A stretch of 10,182 bases of DNA, from the NCBI GenBank assembly GCA_030667725.1, contig DAOUVH010000019.1, positions 1-10,182 of the forward strand, given 5' to 3'. Of the stretch, positions 7,565 to 10,182 are shown piece by piece. Below the pieces are notes generated by a model. It saw nothing but the letters and a program-made list of their open reading frames with translations, had not been told where the DNA came from and searched no databases. The translations under genes were made by a program, and so were the position numbers. Each line of letters starts with the position of its first letter. The first letter of the stretch is position 1. The stretch is from Candidatus Cloacimonadota bacterium. Lineage in GTDB: Bacteria; Cloacimonadota; Cloacimonadia; Cloacimonadales; TCS61.

Positions 7565-7756
7565 TTATTTCAACAGCAGCATTTTCTTTGTCTTTTCTGT
7601 TTTGCCATTCAAATTTAATCTATCGTAATAGACTCCAGAAGAAACTCTTTTACCATGATCATCTTGGCTGTTCCAAACCATTTCACTTCTACCGGGACTC
7701 ATATAGCAATCTAATAATGTTTTAACCTTCTGCCCTTTAATGTTGTAGATATCTAG
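7565..7756 (-). pseudogene. Severed C-terminal sorting-type domain of the upstream secreted protein
   Basis: Directly after the TAA at 7757-7759 the same frame stays open for 63 codons and ends with TAA at 7565-7567. It reads LDIYNIKGQKVKTLL, then PGRSEMVWNSQDDHGKRVSSG, VYYDRLN and finally KKMLLLK. This is the standard T9SS type A-like C-terminal domain of FCB secreted proteins (beta-rich, ending in KKMLLLK), and it continues exactly where NYPNPFNPETK...ESGQV of the preceding frame stops. In homologous tails the next residue is commonly Lys or Glu (GQVKLDIYN), so AAA or GAA to TAA, a single base change, would explain the stop. VYYDRL is a little unlike the usual VYFYRL, which might be mild decay. 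It has no start codon or ribosome site of its own, so it is not a separate gene. Whether it is dead, read through or a sequencing artefact cannot be told from here. Confidence 0.85.
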
Positions 7757-9775
7757 TTACACCTGACCGGATTCCGGTAGATTGAATACTATTTTTGTTT
7801 CAGGATTGAAAGGATTAGGGTAATTGGATATTAGATAGTAATTCTCTGAATTATTATTTTGGATTTCTTCATCAGAAAGAAAAGTAGCATCATAATCTCC
7901 CACTACGAAAGCAGGTTCAAGAATCAATTCGGTATAGTTTTCTTCATTATCTTCAAAATGAATTTTTAGATCATAAGCAATTGAATCAGTAGCAGTAATT
8001 TCTGATAAATCTGTAGAAAAAACCTTACCGAATGTCCAGCCAATTTCAGTAAATTCATCAACGAATTCAGTTTCATATTCCTGCCAGTCTTCTTCTTCAT
8101 GTAGTTTGCAGAACACTTTAACTGAATCTGTTATCACCGGGAAATATGTGGGAAGACTATCAATAAATTCAACATCAGCAACAGAAAATAAAAGAGTCGC
8201 ATTTTCATTATACCCGAGTCGATTGACCGGTTCATTATCTTCATTGAAAATAATGAGGGAGTTTATCAAAGGTGGATTAGGCAATTCAAGTTCTGTATTG
8301 AAATAATTTATTAAAGTACAAGTTCCTGATAATCCTGCAAGATCGAAATTATTATCTTCCACCATGAGAGTATAGATGTCATCTGATAAATTTAATTCCC
8401 AAAGATTAGATAATTCACCTTCAGCAATAATATTTCCATTAGAGTCTGTTAAAATGCATGTTGAATTATCAAAATCAAAGATTCTCATTTCTTTATTAAA
8501 ACCCCAGTGATCTATTCCTATGAAGAGTAAATCGTCGAAATAGAAATGACAAGTTTCTAAATAGATTGGTGACTGTCCGAAAATTAACTGTTCTCCGTCA
8601 GGGGATAAATAATCAACTATTATGGGAACTGAATTCCAGAAACTTCCAATTTCATCATCAATACAGCGAAATGGTGCAATAGTATATATTTCCTTCCAAA
8701 AATCATCTTCAATACAACCAAGAAAAATCATGGTAGTTGAGCCACATTGCTCATAACCATGATTCATCATATATAAATTTGTACTCCATTGGTATTCAGA
8801 ACATTCAAACAAATCATTTAATCCCAAAACACCCATATAAAATGGAGCTCCCATGGAGGTGATCCAGATTGTACATGCAATTCCAATTTTAAGGTCCTCA
8901 TTAAATTCCGGGATCTGTAAAAGGATTTGCTGAGAATAATAATCTATAGGTTCGTTTGAAAAGGATTGGTTGGAAGTGATTTCCTGAATGGGTCCATATT
9001 GAGTAATATGTACAATATCTTCATCGAACTTAAGCTCACCTGCAACAAAATTAAAGTCTTCAGCAAAGTCTGATGTAACAATTTGGTTGGAAAAAGTATG
9101 AGTGAATGTATAATAAAAGTCTTCATTAAGAAAGTGAAAATTGAAATTTGCATAATATTTCTCACTCAAATCAAATGGTTCTCCATTAATATCACAACTA
9201 TTAAGTTCGAGTACATTTGTTGCCTCGTTGTGTTCTATCCAGACCTCGTATAAAACTGTCCCAATAGTCAGATCCACATCGTAACGAATAACTATTTTAT
9301 AAAGGGATTCAATATTGAAGATTGTATAAATTTTATAAATTCCGCTGGGTAATGATATTTCAGCAGTTGTTGAATTTATCCAAGTTGCATCTGAGTCGGT
9401 GAAGATATGATCTTCATTCATGATAAGAAAATCAGGAAAAGCATCATTAAAGTGCAATCTTAAAAGAGTCTCCCTAGTGTTTTTGATACCTGAATTCCTT
9501 TGTGGATTCTCATAAATAATTTCTCTTTCATTGTCTTGATAACTTTTAATTATTAAATCTTTGTGGTAGATTGTGAAATAGGGTTGAGCGTAACTTTCAA
9601 GAGTAAAATGGTCATTATTGGGAAATTGAAGATGATTATCAATTATCTTTACAGCTTCAGGTGATCTGAATTCTTGTGTATATACAATTTCTTCCAATTT
9701 ACTTATTTCAAATTCTTGAGCTGTGAGATATGAGAATATAATTAAAATTAATAATATGAAAGTCATTTTTTTCAT
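7757..9775 (-). CDS. Large secreted protein of unknown function, truncated at its sorting domain
   Basis: I do not recognise the main body of this 672-residue protein. The start is set at the ATG 9775-9773 (MKKMTFILLILIIFSYLTAQ), a clean signal peptide with AGGAG (9781-9785) five bases upstream; a further in-frame ATG at 9799 would add eight residues before it and lacks such a site. The mature part is acidic, rich in aromatic residues, Asn, Asp and Glu, and looks all-beta, with about ten Cys, many for such a protein. Around residues 490-630 (NPPLINSLIIFNED...FVVGDYD) it resembles an Ig-like/beta-sandwich domain of the kind found at the C-terminus of FCB secreted proteins. No catalytic triad or metal motif is evident. 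Residues 651-672 (NYPNPFNPETK...ESGQV) begin a T9SS type A-like tail, but TAA at 7757-7759 cuts it off; the remainder follows in frame. The truncated product should still reach the periplasm but may not be sorted to the cell surface. It is convergent with lpxA. Confidence 0.8.
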   Translation of the reverse strand: MKKMTFILLILIIFSYLTAQEFEISKLEEIVYTQEFRSPEAVKIIDNHLQFPNNDHFTLESYAQPYFTIYHKDLIIKSYQDNEREIIYENPQRNSGIKNTRETLLRLHFNDAFPDFLIMNEDHIFTDSDATWINSTTAEISLPSGIYKIYTIFNIESLYKIVIRYDVDLTIGTVLYEVWIEHNEATNVLELNSCDINGEPFDLSEKYYANFNFHFLNEDFYYTFTHTFSNQIVTSDFAEDFNFVAGELKFDEDIVHITQYGPIQEITSNQSFSNEPIDYYSQQILLQIPEFNEDLKIGIACTIWITSMGAPFYMGVLGLNDLFECSEYQWSTNLYMMNHGYEQCGSTTMIFLGCIEDDFWKEIYTIAPFRCIDDEIGSFWNSVPIIVDYLSPDGEQLIFGQSPIYLETCHFYFDDLLFIGIDHWGFNKEMRIFDFDNSTCILTDSNGNIIAEGELSNLWELNLSDDIYTLMVEDNNFDLAGLSGTCTLINYFNTELELPNPPLINSLIIFNEDNEPVNRLGYNENATLLFSVADVEFIDSLPTYFPVITDSVKVFCKLHEEEDWQEYETEFVDEFTEIGWTFGKVFSTDLSEITATDSIAYDLKIHFEDNEENYTELILEPAFVVGDYDATFLSDEEIQNNNSENYYLISNYPNPFNPETKIVFNLPESGQV

Positions 9776-9780
9776 TTTAG

Positions 9781-9785
9781 CTCCT
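9781..9785 (-). promoter_or_regulatory. Shine-Dalgarno deciding the start of the secreted protein gene
   Basis: On the minus strand AGGAG is followed by CTAAA and then ATG (9775-9773). The spacing of 5 and the signal peptide right after this ATG favour it over the ATG at 9799. Confidence 0.65.
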
Positions 9786-9829
9786 ATAATTATTCCCATT
9801 TAATTTGCATTTCATTACCATCGCAACCA

Positions 9830-9858
9830 AATCAAGTAATTACAGGTAACTTTGTCAA
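9830..9858 (-). promoter_or_regulatory. Candidate promoter of the secreted protein gene
   Basis: On the minus strand a perfect TTGACA (9858-9853) is followed after 17 bases by TTGATT (9835-9830), about 55 bases before the start codon. The -10 matches only half of the sigma-70 consensus. The -35 also lies in a 9-base repeat shared with the nearby palindromic element, so it may be coincidental. Confidence 0.3.
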
Positions 9859-9886
9859 ATGAATTTGTTTTTAAACTTGTTTATAG

Positions 9887-9907
9887 GGTCAATTCGGGGA
9901 ATTGACC
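9887..9907. repeat. Perfect 9-bp hairpin with a 3-base loop
   Basis: GGTCAATTC (9887-9895), loop GGG, then GAATTGACC (9899-9907): a perfect inverted repeat. No T-run follows on either strand, so it is not an obvious terminator. It stands 4 bases left of the double-hairpin element at 9912-9972 and may belong to the same compound repeat. Confidence 0.7.
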
Positions 9908-9911
9908 TTAC

Positions 9912-9972
9912 TTTGTCATCCTCAGCTTGACTGGGGATCTCATAGATTCCCGATCTAGTCGGGAATGACAAA
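9912..9972. repeat. REP/MITE-like palindromic element: two hairpins inside 8-bp terminal inverted repeats
   Basis: TTTGTCAT (9912-9919) and ATGACAAA (9965-9972) are perfect inverted ends. Inside are two hairpins with 8-bp stems and 5-base loops. The first is 9918-9938 (ATCCTCAG, loop CTTGA, CTGGGGAT, one G-T wobble). The second is 9946-9966 (ATTCCCGA, loop TCTAG, TCGGGAAT). It is more GC-rich than its surroundings. The motif TGTCATTCCCGA...TCGGGAATGACA resembles short dispersed intergenic palindromes known from many bacterial genomes. Only one copy is in the window, so dispersal is inferred. Confidence 0.65.
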
Positions 9973-10040
9973 TATTAGTCGAAATGACTGATAAGAATAT
10001 AAAAAAATATCGAATCGTCGTGCCATACAACTCTTACAAA

Positions 10041-10074
10041 TAAAAAAAGTCCCTCAGTTTTCACCAAAGGACTT
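10041..10074 (-). terminator. Rho-independent terminator of the partial gene at the right edge
   Basis: On the minus strand AAGTCC-TTTGGT (10074-10063), tetraloop GAAA (10062-10059), ACTGAG-GGACTT (10058-10047) form a 12-bp stem with a few G-T pairs, followed directly by a T-run (10046-10042, seven T in a row when the last two stem bases are included). This is a textbook intrinsic terminator, 37 bases after the stop codon of the gene entering from the right. Confidence 0.85.
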
Positions 10075-10090
10075 ATTATGTTATCTTTCC

Positions 10091-10105
10091 AACTCGAGTC
10101 GAGTT
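10091..10105. repeat. Short dyad between stop codon and terminator
   Basis: AACTCGAGTCGAGTT is a palindrome with 7-base arms around one central base; as RNA it could fold as AACTC, loop GAGTC, GAGTT. It lies in the 3' untranslated stretch of the right-edge gene. Its function is unknown and it may be chance. Confidence 0.35.
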
Positions 10106-10111
10106 AGCTGA

Positions 10112-10182
10112 TTATTTCTTTTTGCTGCGAGATCCCATTTTCTTTTCTCTTTTATTGAAGTGCTCAACCATAAGCGGACTTG
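10112..10182 (-). CDS. C-terminal end of an unidentified protein (3' end only, start beyond the right edge)
   Basis: Only 22 codons are visible, ending ...VEHFNKREKKMGSRSKKK and TAA (10114-10112). The tail is strongly basic, as often seen in nucleic-acid- or ribosome-binding proteins, but this is too little to name a family. The call rests on the open frame to the window edge, the natural Lys/Arg-rich ending, and a strong intrinsic terminator 37 bases downstream on the same strand. A second minus-strand frame is also open here to a TAA at 10083-10081; it is less likely because it has two Trp in 33 codons and CGA/CTC/GAG-type codons that look unlike the rest of the window. Confidence 0.55.
   Translation of the reverse strand, partial: SPLMVEHFNKREKKMGSRSKKK

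Larger units (their letters stand above)
9786..10111. other. Gene-free stretch
   Basis: No credible coding frame was found between the start region of the secreted protein gene and the stop of the right-edge gene. The stretch holds the weak promoter, the 9-bp hairpin, the double-hairpin element, the minus-strand terminator and the short dyad listed separately. The section 9973-10040 shows nothing I can interpret. Confidence 0.6.

Noticed and set aside
7565..7756. The reading frame after TAA 7757-7759 as an independent small gene
   Set aside because: It has no start codon at its beginning and no ribosome site, and its sequence is the exact continuation of the domain begun before the stop.
9776..9799. 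ATG at 9799 as the start of the secreted protein gene
   Set aside because: It would put eight residues before the signal peptide and lacks a good ribosome site, whereas the ATG at 9775 has AGGAG at the right distance and a clean signal peptide.
9887..9972. Short CRISPR-like array
   Set aside because: The hairpins differ in sequence, there are no regular repeats with unique spacers, and no cas gene is nearby.
10081..10182. Alternative minus-strand frame ending at TAA 10083-10081 (ending LTRLELER)
   Set aside because: It is open to the edge and close to the terminator, but it runs through the 10091-10105 dyad, has two Trp in 33 codons and atypical codons; the frame ending in KKK at 10112 looks more natural. 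It is not excluded.

Overview
The window looks like a chromosomal segment of an AT-rich, Gram-negative (LPS-making) bacterium of the FCB superphylum, most plausibly Cloacimonadota or a close relative. Three things point there: an LpxC-FabZ fusion (known from Bacteroidota, Chlorobiota and relatives), a secreted protein carrying an NYPNPFNP motif followed by a T9SS-type-A-like tail, and the wording of that tail (IYNIKGQKVKTLL...SSGVY...KKMLLLK). The phylum is an inference; no rRNA or other marker is present.

Left part (1-3664, + strand): a molybdenum hydroxylase operon of the xanthine dehydrogenase family. The first gene enters from the left edge and encodes the molybdopterin (Moco) subunit fused to the FAD subunit in one chain. 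Two bases after its stop lies the separate [2Fe-2S] subunit. Together they would form a complete Mo/FAD/2Fe-2S enzyme, and the active-site residues that can be placed fit a purine (xanthine-type) substrate.

Middle part (3767-7513, + strand): an outer-membrane/lipid A operon in the order skp/ompH, lpxD, lpxC-fabZ, lpxA. Spacings are 0 bp, a 4-bp ATGA overlap and 19 bp, so it is almost surely one transcript. LpxA, LpxC and LpxD catalyse the first three steps of lipid A synthesis, FabZ supplies beta-hydroxyacyl-ACP chemistry from the same acyl-ACP pool, and Skp is a periplasmic chaperone for outer-membrane proteins. bamA (usually upstream) and lpxB (usually downstream) are absent from the window.

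Right part (7514-10182, mostly - strand): a convergent gene for a large secreted protein of unknown function. Its reading frame stops with TAA at 7757-7759, but the same frame continues for 63 codons and spells a complete C-terminal sorting-type domain. The gene therefore appears to have lost this domain to one nonsense codon (or a sequencing error, or readthrough). Upstream of it is a gene-free stretch (9776-10111) holding a weak promoter candidate, a perfect 9-bp hairpin, a 61-bp double-hairpin palindromic element with 8-bp terminal inverted repeats (REP/MITE-like), and a clear intrinsic terminator for a minus-strand gene of which only the last 22 codons lie in the window.

I saw no tRNA, rRNA, CRISPR array, transposase or phage gene. 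The core genes are ordinary. The points that deserve a second look are the severed sorting domain, the Moco-FAD fusion and the palindromic element.
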